This document shows, in pieces, positions 25,650 to 36,699 of a stretch of 64,000 bases of DNA. Made by a program: the position numbers and the translations under genes. Every line of letters begins with the position of its first letter. Position 1 is the first letter of the stretch. The DNA comes from Echinostoma caproni (Eukaryota > Platyhelminthes > Trematoda > Plagiorchiida > Echinostomatidae). The notes under the pieces were generated by a model, which saw only the letters and a program-made list of their open reading frames with translations, searched no databases and was not told where the DNA came from. The stretch covers positions 35,180 through 99,179 of the forward strand of contig UZAN01039794.1 in NCBI GenBank assembly GCA_900618425.1, in the 5' to 3' direction.

Positions 25650-25915
25650 CAGAGGATCAAGGAACACAAACCAACTTGCTTGGGGACAGGAGAACCATCT
25701 CTACTGTCATTGTGGAACATCTCGCAAATACGGGACACATTGTGAGTGAAGATGCCTTCAGGGTGATCTACCGGGTGTCTCCTGGTTCATCAAAGACTGT
25801 TCGTCAACAACAGTTAACGATAGCTGAGACGGTAGCCATTCGTATGTTTAATCCATCGCTTTGTTCCCAAAAGCTGTTAGGTAAAGCACTTCATTTACCT
25901 TGGTCCCGGTGTTAA
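25650..25915 (+). mobile_element. Retroelement endonuclease-tail fragment
   Basis: The frame reads STVIVEHLANTGHIVSED, AFRVIYRVSPG, then TIAETVAIRMFNPSLCSQK and LHLPW. The pattern (E)HL..TGH ... F.V.YR ... AEA.AIR...P.LC.QK...L.LPW resembles the C-terminal region after the nuclease in trematode retroelement ORFs, probably Penelope- or LINE-derived. It is a short isolated fragment ending with a stop after WSRC. The element type is inferred. Confidence 0.5.
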
Positions 25916-28900
25916 TTCAGTTTCACGACTTGAGGTAACCCTTCCCATGACCCTATGACCCTTTCGATTGCCCCGTGACCGAAATGGCTGATCATTAGCC
26001 TTGACTCGGTCCTAATCCTCGTGTGCCTTATCCCTATTCCCATCCGCGCAATATCCATTTCTGTTTGTGAACTACACACAAAGAAATAACAATATCTGCC
26101 AATCAACTACGCGCACACATCAAATGCTTTGCAAATGTGATATATCAGTTAGTATTTACATAAATGTTTTGGACAAAGGAAGAAGTTATCGAAAACGAGC
26201 TTGTTTGCTATTTCGTTTTTTCTCAAAAGTTGAAAAGACATTCATACGGGATAATTATGAAACTTTGATGCAGGTTGCAGTCAGCAAACTTATGTATATA
26301 GTGCACTAAGTGCAGTTAAACATCTGCATCTTTCAGTGAGCTTATTTAAATACGCTCACCCGACTGAGTGTGTTCATATACCTTTCCAACAGTGTGTTGC
26401 CCAACTATTCGGATTCGGTCAGGCCGATCGTATGGAGACGTATGAGATGCTTTTTGTACACCTACCGAACGGGGGGACAAACATACAAACGTCAACAAGC
26501 GTTAAGTGAAAGTTATGAGACGTAGTTTATGGCGCAAAGTTCTGTTGATAGTTCGCTGAGCAAAGCAAATATTATTAATGGCTGTGAACAAACTGTCCGC
26601 AGTACATTTGGATAAATCGTAAATTTCAACCCCTCCGTTTATGTGAATGTTAAAAAACGAAAAGCTGACCTCCACACCGAGTAATCGCTCAAATAATAAA
26701 AGTATCAATATCTCAGTCCTGAATAAAAACCAACATAAAATTGTTTTCGGGTTGATGGCTATTTGACCGTGTGAACTTTGAAGTTCATATTCATTTGAGA
26801 ATTAAGATCTGGTAGAACATATTACTGATGGTGAAAATTAGGATTACAGAAAGGTCGTAGTATTTGATCACAAAAGGGGTATGTTCTTTAATTAGGTCGA
26901 GTGCTGTTACTCATATGCAGTAAGCATTTCACCTACACATAATTCGAGATATAATCGGAGTGCTTGGTCAAAATTAAAATCTAAATACTCACCCAATTTA
27001 GGTATGCTACAAAACATGGGCAAACTCCACATTATTTTTGCAAACAGGCAAAGTGAAAGTGAACGTTTTATTATGGAAATTTCCTAAAAGCTCATGCTTC
27101 TATTATCCACATAGGATATGTACACAGTTGTATCCTTTTTGGCACATAAAGTTCCGGGTGAGAGATAACAGATAAAGTAATCTTTAACCAGTTTACATTT
27201 TTAATATGTAGGAAAGTGAGATGTGCCAGGATTTTATCAGTTATATGCTTTAAAGATTCAACAGTTAGTGAAAAAACGACGTGAGATCAAAGGGCACTAC
27301 ACACTGACTGCAAAACGCTGATGCATTCCAGTCAACACTTTGGAATCAGTAACTTGAAACAATGTCCCATAAGGTGTGTTGGGCGACAACGTGAGCCAAA
27401 ATCAAGTCTCCTCAAATTCGGAAATATTGAGCATAATCTACTGCCAATGATCGTAATCTTTTCTCATAGGCGAGGCATTTCAATCTCTTGACCATTTTAA
27501 TGGCATTCCTTTGTTGACGCCTCAACATTTTATGAGCACGTTGTAAACATGAACTCCAAGCTTGCATGGAGTACTCTGTGTACGGCTGAATGTAGACTGA
27601 TTAAAAAGGTAATACGATAAGCGCAACATTATAAGATCTATTGGTGTAACTCGGCATGAAAGTTTTATTGATATTAACTTCAAGATACAGAGATAACCAC
27701 TAAATTTGGTAAGGTTCGTATTGCAATAATTTCAAGTGAAAATCTATAAAAAACCAAGAATTATAAGCACAACAGTGTGCTATATTGTTTTAACACAGGA
27801 TTGCCACGGATCTGTAGAAACCTGAGTTTTACAAAGATTTTTCTTCTGCAAATGCATATGTTTGACTGGTGTTCCAGTCGGATGTCTTTGCATCAGTCGT
27901 GTGAATATTTGCATTCCACGCAGGTAGACAACAATGCGCACGTTCGTCGAAAAAAATGAAATACAACTGATTCTGTGGTTACATGCAGTTGTAAGATCCG
28001 GATTCAAACTTTCAGTCCGTGGAATCCCACGGTTTCACCTACAAGCTTTTATCTCGTTCTGTGTGCATTTGTAACATTCAGTCAGTGTTGTTGCTGGAGC
28101 CAGATGAATTTGGAACAAACAGCCGAAGAATTTATTATAACCCTAAACTAATTAAGTGCATTTTATCAAACGATTAACGATCAACTGAACCAATCGTGCC
28201 TTCATTCTATTCACAACACACTTTTGCACCTTGATTGGCAAATTCCTTGACAACCTGGAGAAAGTTTTGTTTCAAAAATCCCATGTGTGATTAGATGAAC
28301 ATTGTGCTTCTTCCGATCAGATAAGAAAATGTGTACGTTTTAAACTGCTTGACAAAATTGAAAATTTGCACGATTCCTGAGCTCTATTCTTAAATGCTGT
28401 CGGCACAGTGTGAACCGAACAGTCTAAGTGAATATGAACCGAGCAAAAAAAGTCTTCAAACAGAAAAAAAGATACGATTATCATATTTGAGGCAACATTG
28501 AAGAGAATTTCACACGGTTCATTCTCACATCAAATCTTTCACTGACTGATCACCCGTGTATGTCGATTAATCGATCCATCGTGAAAACGTTTGTCCACTT
28601 TTCACCGTCAGACTAGTAAAACAAGTTCCATTTTTGCCAGAGTACGTAGCCGTCAAAAGATATTCGACTCAATAAGAATTCTGATGAATTTGTCCATAAA
28701 AATGTGTTTCATTGAAGCTACACGTTCAACAGGAATGACGACAATTTTAACGCAAGCTTCTCATTATGAAAAGAGCAAAGCGAGTATTTATCATTCTCAG
28801 TTAGTACCAGCTAGTTAATCGAATAGTTGATGTATCCCACAAATGTGTATTGAGAAAATCGGTTCCACTTCACGAAACCCTGGTTAAAATTTCGTCCCTT

Positions 28901-30100
28901 AAGTATATATGTATATTTTAGATCAATCCAAACCTTCCAATCTATTTATGAAAAAATCGGAAATTGATAGGATCTCGTTTAATCTTCCCGGTCGTTGACG
29001 TAAAACAAGCAGGCAGACGTATTTATATACAGCGCATTGGGTTGATCAGGTGTGGTGGTATAAACATGATCACCCAGACAAGATTGATTCCAAAGTAGAT
29101 GTGAAAAAATCCGGAGACAACGATGGTTTTTGTTCATTGGACAAGAGAGCCCTCAAGCGCACATTCGGAAATCATGGAATAGTCTGAAAAATGTCAACAT
29201 GTGGGTTTTTGATAGTCTTGGTTCCACCAAATAATTGCCTCGAAATTCTCATAACTAGAATTGCTAGAGGGTTGTAACAGTCTGTTGAATAGAACAGACA
29301 GAGGAGCTCAGGGCAAGTTAAGAAGCCTTAAATTAGTATAAAACTGGTCATCGTTTGTATTTCAACGGCTTTGCTCGATGATTACTCAGGTTACATCTAC
29401 CAACAGGGGTCCAGTATACTACTCGTTGTACATATTCCCTTCAAAACCGAAAACGAACATTTTCCATACAAAAAGAATGACTTCTTGTAGATATCGAAGA
29501 TGAAAAAACATTTAATGAAAATATCGCCTAAACAAAAAATAAACTGCTTGACGACGTGGCACGTTGGTAAAAAACGAACATATCTCTAGTGAATACACCT
29601 TCAATAGCACTGCTATATATCCATGATGTTGTAGTGTTTCCAAACAGGAGTAAACGTATCTACTAGCAATTGCGTGGGTTTATGATGTATACGCCTTGCA
29701 TGAGCAAAATTGGTTTGGAGCATGGAAATTTTGCACTTTGAATGAACCTCCCATTTGAAGTGTTTCATTTGCAATTTGCTTCAGTCGTTTGTATAAGACC
29801 TCAGATATATCACGATGTAGCAGTAAAAACCTACAGGTTTCTTGTAGCTAACTAACTTGGAGGAGATTAACAATATCTGGCTTACTGTAATTTCTGTCAT
29901 CTAAAAGTACTTCTATCAGTTCAGTGATTTAATGGTCTTTGGACATATCTACTGATCCGGACTCTTTGCATGGTTAAGTGAATTTGAGGTTTGTCGTCCG
30001 TTCGTATTCCGTGGTGCTGTTCCGGTACGTTTTATAAATAGCGATCGACTGTGCTCGATGAATAGTTCGAACACAATTCCAAATCAGCGTGAAGAAGGGG
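25916..30100. other. No recognisable gene
   Basis: AT-rich sequence. Nothing beyond short ORFs was recognised. Confidence 0.3.
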
Positions 30101-30133
30101 TTTCTATGTGAAATGTTGTGACGCTTTTACCAG

Positions 30134-30290
30134 ATTACATTCTCCTACTTGCAAGTTCACCTTTAAAAGTCCTTTCGAGACACGAGGTGGTGATCACTTC
30201 AGCGATTTCAAACACTGGGACTTATGTGTCCACTGTACTAATACCGAAAGAAAACAAATATCACAAAACGGGAACATGTTAACATGTTAA
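30134..30290 (+). CDS. Candidate exon, unknown
   Basis: CTTTTACCAG precedes an open segment reading LHSPTCKFTFKSPFETRGGD and then HWDLCVHCTNTERKQ, with a CxxC pair. No clear donor before the stop. No family recognised. Confidence 0.2.
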
Positions 30291-30808
30291 TCAAAATGCT
30301 AATTGGTTAAATTCATTGATCCACATAGAGTCAACCTTTGATTTCTAGTGTTGGTTGTCTTTATTTGAATGTACGAACTCTTGTTCACTAATATTCACTA
30401 ACCCAATGTGGTGGAAAAATAAATGCTTGCTTGACGTCAGTAAGTGAGGAGGTTAAACGAGATGTCACGTTTTGATATTTCCCTTCTTTCAGGATCGATG
30501 CAAATAATTGCAGGGGATTGAGCATGCATTCCTGTTAGTAAACACCTAAATACTATCTCACAACGAATTTAAGTTGTAACCGCGTTTAGCAAAGATTTAA
30601 TAACTTTGGATGTTTTGCTGATCAAGAGACTGAGCACTTTAGAATTCTTGTAGCTCTGGAGCTCAGGAAGAAGTCAATGCAAATAAATGCCTAATTAAAA
30701 GACGTGACATAAGAAAGATTCACTTTAAATTATGTTATTCCTACTAAAGATGCAATATGTGTGATTTAAGAGCACATTTGCATTTCACTCACATTATCTG
30801 TATTTCAG

Positions 30809-30996
30809 ATTGTTTTCCTCAAATGATCACGGATTCTACACTTGATAAAACTCCACCTTCAATTTCCTATTATATAGTTTATCTTACCATAAACATGCAA
30901 TTAGAGGAGGCCGTTGAAATGAGCAGTCAAAGTCCTGGGTTCTGTTATACTGATTTCTACCCAGCAACAAGGAGACGTTTTTTTCAGAGCTGTTGA
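30809..30996 (+). CDS. Candidate exon, unknown
   Basis: A T-rich tract ending TATTTCAG is followed by about 62 open codons (CFPQMITDSTLDKTPPSISY; LEEAVEMSSQSPGFCYTDFY) up to a TGA. A GTAGAT after the stop could be a donor. No domain recognised. Confidence 0.25.
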
Positions 30997-31152
30997 GTAG
31001 ATCATTGTTTATTGAGTTGCAGATGGAGAAAGTCCGGGTTACAAAAACCCATAAAAACCCATAAATTATTTTTGACTTTCAAGATTAAATTGGAGTGGGT
31101 TTGATGGTTTAATATTTAAGTTCGCTGTGATAGGTATGGTTTAGATTATCAG

Positions 31153-31332
31153 GTCATGCTGCAGCAAGCGCTATCCGATTTGATGGTACACCGTTGCTTG
31201 TTGGTGATACCACGTCTAACCGTTTTCGGCTGTGTGGTGCTTACAAACCTGTGTATCCGAATAGTTTTTTGCATCTCTTCTCCTATAACAGAGAATTTGG
31301 TGTCTGGTGTCCCAATAGCAAATATCAATGAA
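31153..31332 (+). CDS. Candidate exon, unknown
   Basis: After ATTATCAG the frame reads HAAASAIRFDGTPLLVGDTT, then RFRLCGAYKPVYPNSF and YNREFGVWCPNSKYQ before TGA. The composition is protein-like, but there is no donor and no polyadenylation signal nearby. The AG lacks a long pyrimidine tract. Confidence 0.22.
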
Positions 31333-31939
31333 ATACGATGATTTAAGCGCGGTTATTTGAAATGCGTTTGATCAAAAATCGCAGCAAATCAACGTAGGTT
31401 TCGTTTTTTGTTCAGACTGATCGATTCGTTTGCGGGAATGGATGTTGGTAACTCACAAATAGTGATTCTTGAGCTTCACGGAAATGTACAATCAGCATAT
31501 GTTATACTGCAATTGTTTTTTCAAACCTGTGATTAATGTTTTGAAAAATCAAACAAAGGAGTAAATAATTTTGAGTTTTTCAATCTATAAGAGTAAATGT
31601 AATAATCGATTTACTTGAATCAATTGAAATGCCCACACGGAAACCCTCAGAGCTGCTTCAGCTCCACTTATATTTAAAAAATGTGTTTAAGCCTTGAAAT
31701 GACTTTGATTTCTTACAAATCAATAAGTCTAAAATGAAGAAGCTCCCTACAGAAATCCACTAGAAAGTCATTTAAGAAATCAACATTCCCACTCGACCTT
31801 TTACGATCATATTCATTCTGAATTGATTTCATGCGTCCACTAAGAAAGCATTGATTTTCTTTTGTAGATAATTTCAGTATTCTATAACGAAATACCTCAA
31901 TACATGGAAGTAATCTTCATATAAATTTGATGTTGCTTG

Positions 31940-32151
31940 TTTCTGAGATTCCCCGCAATAAAAGGGCCCCTGACACTCGGAGTTCTATCGCAGTTTAGCA
32001 TTCTGCACATTACTTATGTTTCTATTGGACACGAAATATTCATTAAGAGCAAACTAAGAGCACTATATAGACTTATGGACTATTTTGGGTATTTGTCAGA
32101 AGGCCCTACTATTCGTGCTACCCTGCGGGTACTAAAATCAGGTGCCACACA
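31940..32151 (+). CDS. Candidate exon with strong donor, unknown
   Basis: Open for about 70 codons: GPLTLGVLSQFSILHITYVS, then KSKLRALYRLMDYFGYLSEG and RATLRVLKSGA. It ends at CACACA/GTAAGT, a near-consensus donor. A TTGTTTCTGAG acceptor-like string lies at the 5' side. No family recognised. The exon phase does not match the next candidate at 32784, so an intervening exon is needed if both are real. Confidence 0.3.
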
Positions 32152-32783
32152 GTAAGTTAGTTGGATATGCGAAAGTTGTGTTAGTCTAAATAAATCATCA
32201 TATAGCAATGATGCGCACATCGAAAAAACATCAGTTCACAGACCGTGATGTGATTAGGCGTAGTAGAGAACAAGCAAGCTACTCGGTTGCTATAAGAACC
32301 TCAGCAGAGATACAATGACAAGCGCCCTTGATAAGCATCAAGATTGATAGAACAAATGTTCAGTGTTTTTTGTCGGTCTTGCACTGCGTCATTGACAAAC
32401 GAAAGTGATAGCTATTTCTGAAATGCAATTTTTGCTAGATTTTGAATGTTTTTGGAGGAAACAATCAGCTAACTGGTTGAAAAGCTTAATTATACTTGCC
32501 TAATATATAGCCTACGTGGATATTGAGCAAACTAGAGGATTTATTTTCTCTTCGTATGATAATACAAGCACAACTTAGAAGGAAGGCATAACATGGAGAA
32601 TATAAAGGTTCACGATGGAGATCAGATAAAAAAGACGAAACATCCTGTGGAAATTAACAAATTCCTTGTTGCTTTGGGGTTACCCCATTTCATGATGGGC
32701 CATTAATGCGGGTTTTCATTAATTTTCATTCAAGAAAAAAGGTTTTTGTAATTGAAACTGCTCAAAATAACCGATTGTCTCAG

Positions 32784-33001
32784 TGCATATCACTAAACAT
32801 AATTCTTTGCACCTTATGAATTATGTATGCGAGAGCAATTTTATGACGTTATATGAAAAGAATGTACCCAATTTATACAAACAATTGTCATTATGTGAAA
32901 GAAAACAATATTGTTTAGTGGAAATGTTTAGAATATGTGAGGAGAACATTTTGATAGTAGCCCCGCAGCCCCTCCCTGGAAATCTTGTTCAGCTTAACAA
33001 G
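32784..33001 (+). CDS. Candidate exon with acceptor and donor, unknown
   Basis: ATTGTCTCAG precedes and AACAAG/GTAAAC follows 218 bp that are open in one frame: HITKHNSLHLMNYVCESNFM, CERKQYCLVEMFRICEENIL and PQPLPGNLVQLNK. Both splice borders fit. No domain recognised. Confidence 0.3.
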
Positions 33002-33169
33002 GTAAACAATAACCCCATTGGAGAAAGAATTGGATTACACTCAAAGCACAGGTGATCGTAATTGAAATGCTTTCAAGCGGGAGTTTGTTCCATTTGGGGC
33101 ATTGTCAGCAGTACATATTCGCAAATCGACCCGGAAATCAAACACACATGCGCTTATGATTCAAACAAA

Positions 33170-33250
33170 TGATATAGCTTCCCGGGCACTAAAGGTCCGG
33201 ATCTAATGAAGGTTTTGAGTTTGATTCTGGGTTCTCTGTAAAATGATTAT
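33170..33250 (+). repeat. tRNA-like SINE remnant
   Basis: TAGCTTCCCGGGC followed at about 45 bp by GAGTTTGATTCTG, a one-base variant of a B box. Ends undefined. Confidence 0.25.
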
Positions 33251-33259
33251 TTTTGCTGC

Positions 33260-35735
33260 TTTGGCGTTTTTAATAAACTTGCTATGGTTCTACAAGCGCC
33301 ATTTGGTGTGTCTCGCCGAAATTATTAGCTAACTTGGTCCCACGGTACGTATCCCAATGATCCTAGTGCCAGTCTTCATTGGTAGCGCAAGTCAAACCTG
33401 GCTTGAAAAAAGGGGATTAGGTGAGGTATATATGGGGTTGATCACACTCTTGTCATTTGTCCAGAATCGAGGTTAAGAGGGTGCTGATTGGGGGGTTGCA
33501 GAAAGCAAATTGGGGTTCTCTGTTTGTTACCATGACGACTATGAATCCAGGACCTTCTAGAAAACACCGCCACGCACTCACCGTGGTCTCTGATCTCAAT
33601 CAATTTCAGATTCATACTACAAGAATACTCAGGATTAGGTTAGGCTGCCCCCGATTTTGGTAACACGTTTTTACCGAACTTTAGATTTACTAACCTTTGT
33701 GGATCAGAAGAATCTTAATATGAGAAAATCAATAAACCTATCAGTAATTGTGCCATTCGCTTACTTCAGCAATGCAGAATGAAAAATAATCCAAATTAAA
33801 TGGTTTTGTATGCTTTTTAATGCTTTTTACTAGTAATGCGAGATACGTGCATGTAATTGAAGCTGAGTATCCTTCAGGCCCCATTTTCATGCATTCAGTA
33901 AACCGTATATTCCAAAAATTCCAGACGTGCGTTCTACTAGCGGTTGGGTTTATAAGAAGTGTCTATCAACGCGGAAGTGAAATCTGAGTCATATACGCAT
34001 AGATATTCCTGTGTATGGTTGACTGCGTTGGCTAGAGATTGCGCGAAAAGCTAGATTTCCCCTAGATTTATAACAGAGATCAGGTTGAATGCTAGCTATG
34101 AACAGTTTTAGTTATAGTGTTAGTTAGTTATAGTGTCTTTCCTGGACATTGTGGAAAAACTAATTGCAAATGACGTATAATGTGAAATCAAAGAAATTCA
34201 GTCCAACTGTAAATATCAGCTACTATAGAAGGCTTCATCTGTTGCTTGGATAAACCCAGTAACAAACACTATCCCTAAACTATGTTAGTTGATTTTGGAT
34301 CGTCCCAAACCCATCGCTTATGTGATGATACTCCGCTTTCTGAGTAGTCATTTGAACCCAGTGTGGTATCCTAGCAACCGGGCACTCCGCTCTGTTCGTG
34401 TTTGTGCCTAAGAGCGTACATGTGTCAGCTTAGATTCCCCGGGGTGACCAAATCAGAATGTGTCATTTCGACAATCCACATGGAAATGAGCCGCCCTAGA
34501 ATTCTTTGTTTGTTTTTGATCCACACACGATTGGTATGGGTTGATCATCCATGCTTGATTAGCATCAAAGTCAAATGAATTCCCCCTAATTAGTGGATTC
34601 ACAAAACAAGGAACAAGAATGGCACCACTATCATGCATAATGATCCCCAAAATGGGGCACAATCGTGTGCAGATGTGGGATTGACTGAGTGAAAGTTAAC
34701 TAAAGTTTGTCCAATGACCAGCTAGGGTAATAGTGCACAAATAATGAGCTACACAGTACCTGATTTAAACTTCTCCCAAACACTTGTCAATGATGGTTTG
34801 TGATTGTGGTCATCTGAATAATTTTATCGATCAAAGGAAGTGGACGGATGACCGGATAAAAAGAATTTTGAAGTCACCAATAAAGATTCAGGATTTTCCG
34901 GTACGTTGTTTCCATCGATTCACACGATTCATTAAGTTTTCCTCTGGGACAAACAAAAGTAAAATTCTAGCGCGATGGAAATTTTGTGATAACCATCAAA
35001 GAGCATTGGACAGATGTGAAAAAGCAAATGGGCTAATCCAAACATTAACCATCTAGAAAGTAAAAATCGTTATCATCTTCAGTCTGAAGAGAACAGAACT
35101 GCTACCGTAATACGCAGGTATAAGTAGGATCAAGTGGGATTCCTCATGCATTGTATCTGCTATTGCCAAAGTATGTGCCATCATGACTTTCAATTAGGCA
35201 TAACGATTGAAGATACCATTCAGAAAAATCAGCTTGTTAAGCCCTTCCCAATAAATGACTCCTCTGGTGCACACTGCAAATCTATTGGGCTGCTGCTGAA
35301 TTCATATAAGATATTTGGGCGATCATGCATGGAAAGAGCAGAGCTGATTAATCCGTTCAGAAGACCCAGTTTCTTGTACCCTTACAGAATACGACAAAGG
35401 GAAAGGTGCTTGATGTTCGTCAACTCTGCGAAGCGATGCTAATGGGGGCTAGACAGCGTTTTTGCTCATCAAACACAAATGCCCAAAAGAATCGATTCGT
35501 CTCAAGAACACTAAAAACAATCGATTAAAATCCCCCCGGCAGGATGCGGTTTTCATGGCCTCCCGCACCCTAGACCTCCTCAAGTATCGCTTATGTGTTC
35601 AAAATCCATTGCATAGTATTGTATTGTGTATAACCTTTACATTTACTGGAGCTCGAATTTCAGTGAGAAAATCATACACCCCAACCGTCACAAATTGTAT
35701 AATCAACGGGTAGAAAATTTTAAAAGACATGGAAA
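33260..35735. other. No recognisable gene
   Basis: Several short plus-strand ORFs (for example 34784-34917, reading CDCGHLNNFIDQRKWTDD before a donor-like GTACGT) lack a convincing acceptor. The stretch 34990-35055 is similar to 51222-51280. Confidence 0.25.
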
Positions 35736-35741
35736 CATTTC

Positions 35742-36235
35742 ATGATCCCAGGTTAATACATAGTTCATTTATTGCGCTCTGTTTGTTTGTAACTAAACGA
35801 GCAAGATACGGCGGTAAAGGTGAATTTTGAGGTGATATTTGGCGGAATTCGGAGCGTGTGGAATAATGGGAACGACAACGTGTCAGTTCTGCGTGCAGTA
35901 GGTGGTCAGGATCTGTGAGAATCCTCTCCGCAAATTGAATACAGGAAGTTATGTGATACTCTGAAAGCTTTACAGCTAACTCACTCACAGGAATAGACGA
36001 AACAAGACTAAAAATAGTTAGACTGCGGTGTAAGAGTTTGAATTCCTGTTTGAGTAATCCAGATAAAATAACTGGGTAACAGTAGAGCAAGATGAGGAAA
36101 ACCCACTCATAAAAAATGGCAGAAATAATTGATTTGGATGCGCGAAACTGCCTGAGCTTTCGAATTTGAAAAGACAGTCGCCGCAGTTTACCAAATGAAA
36201 CTGTGGATGTGATTGGATCAATAAAGATTGCTATC
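35742..36235 (-). mobile_element. LINE reverse transcriptase C-terminus, 5'-truncated
   Basis: One minus-strand frame runs from about 36225 to 35742: LRRLSFQIRKLRQF, then LLYCYPVILSGLLKQEFKLL, SCIQFAERILTDPDHLLHAE, LTRCRSHYSTRSEFR and PYLARLVTNKQSAINEL before a stop. The HPL-type turn, CRS...STR block and YLARL end are typical of the C-terminus of flatworm non-LTR retrotransposon polyproteins. The frame is nearly intact over about 160 codons, so this copy is younger than the 7.3-kb LINE. The 5' junction coincides with a CTAT repeat on the plus strand (36229-36244). No 3' tail was recognised. Confidence 0.75.
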
Positions 36236-36244
36236 TATCTATCT
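36229..36244. repeat. (CTAT)n microsatellite at LINE 5' junction
   Basis: Four CTAT units directly abut the truncated end of the LINE fragment. On the plus strand they follow AATAAAGATTG and look like the tail of a retroposon in the other orientation. Confidence 0.5.
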
Positions 36245-36634
36245 ATTCATTGTCGTCCTAAATGACCAAAGTAGTCTGGTGTTGTGAATTTCTTGATTAC
36301 CACATCGTTTGCTCGCAAAGATTCACTATTCTGCACACCTGGTGAAAAATACGAAGGGCATATTCATGTGATCTTTCAAACAACCGATTACAAATCTGTT
36401 TGGTCTCCAATGTGAATCTTATAGTTTCCACTCAGGTGAATTCAAAATGTATCAAGTACAAGTGCCGATGCCTTCTGGTTGAATAAACTAATCCGATCTG
36501 CCAGAACGGGGTCCCAAGGGCAAATTTTGTCTGGCGAAATGCAGGGTTTTTTCTCGAACATTCTCGCTTACCTTCTATGCATTATGAGTATGGCAACGAT
36601 CAGTGAAATTTAGTTCACTGCATTACGCTGTACA

Positions 36635-36689
36635 ATGATGATGATGATGATGATAATGATGATGGTGATGATGATGATGATGATGATGG
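36635..36689. repeat. (GAT)n microsatellite
   Basis: About 18 GAT/ATG triplets with two interruptions. Confidence 0.9.
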
Positions 36690-36699
36690 AGACGGACAT

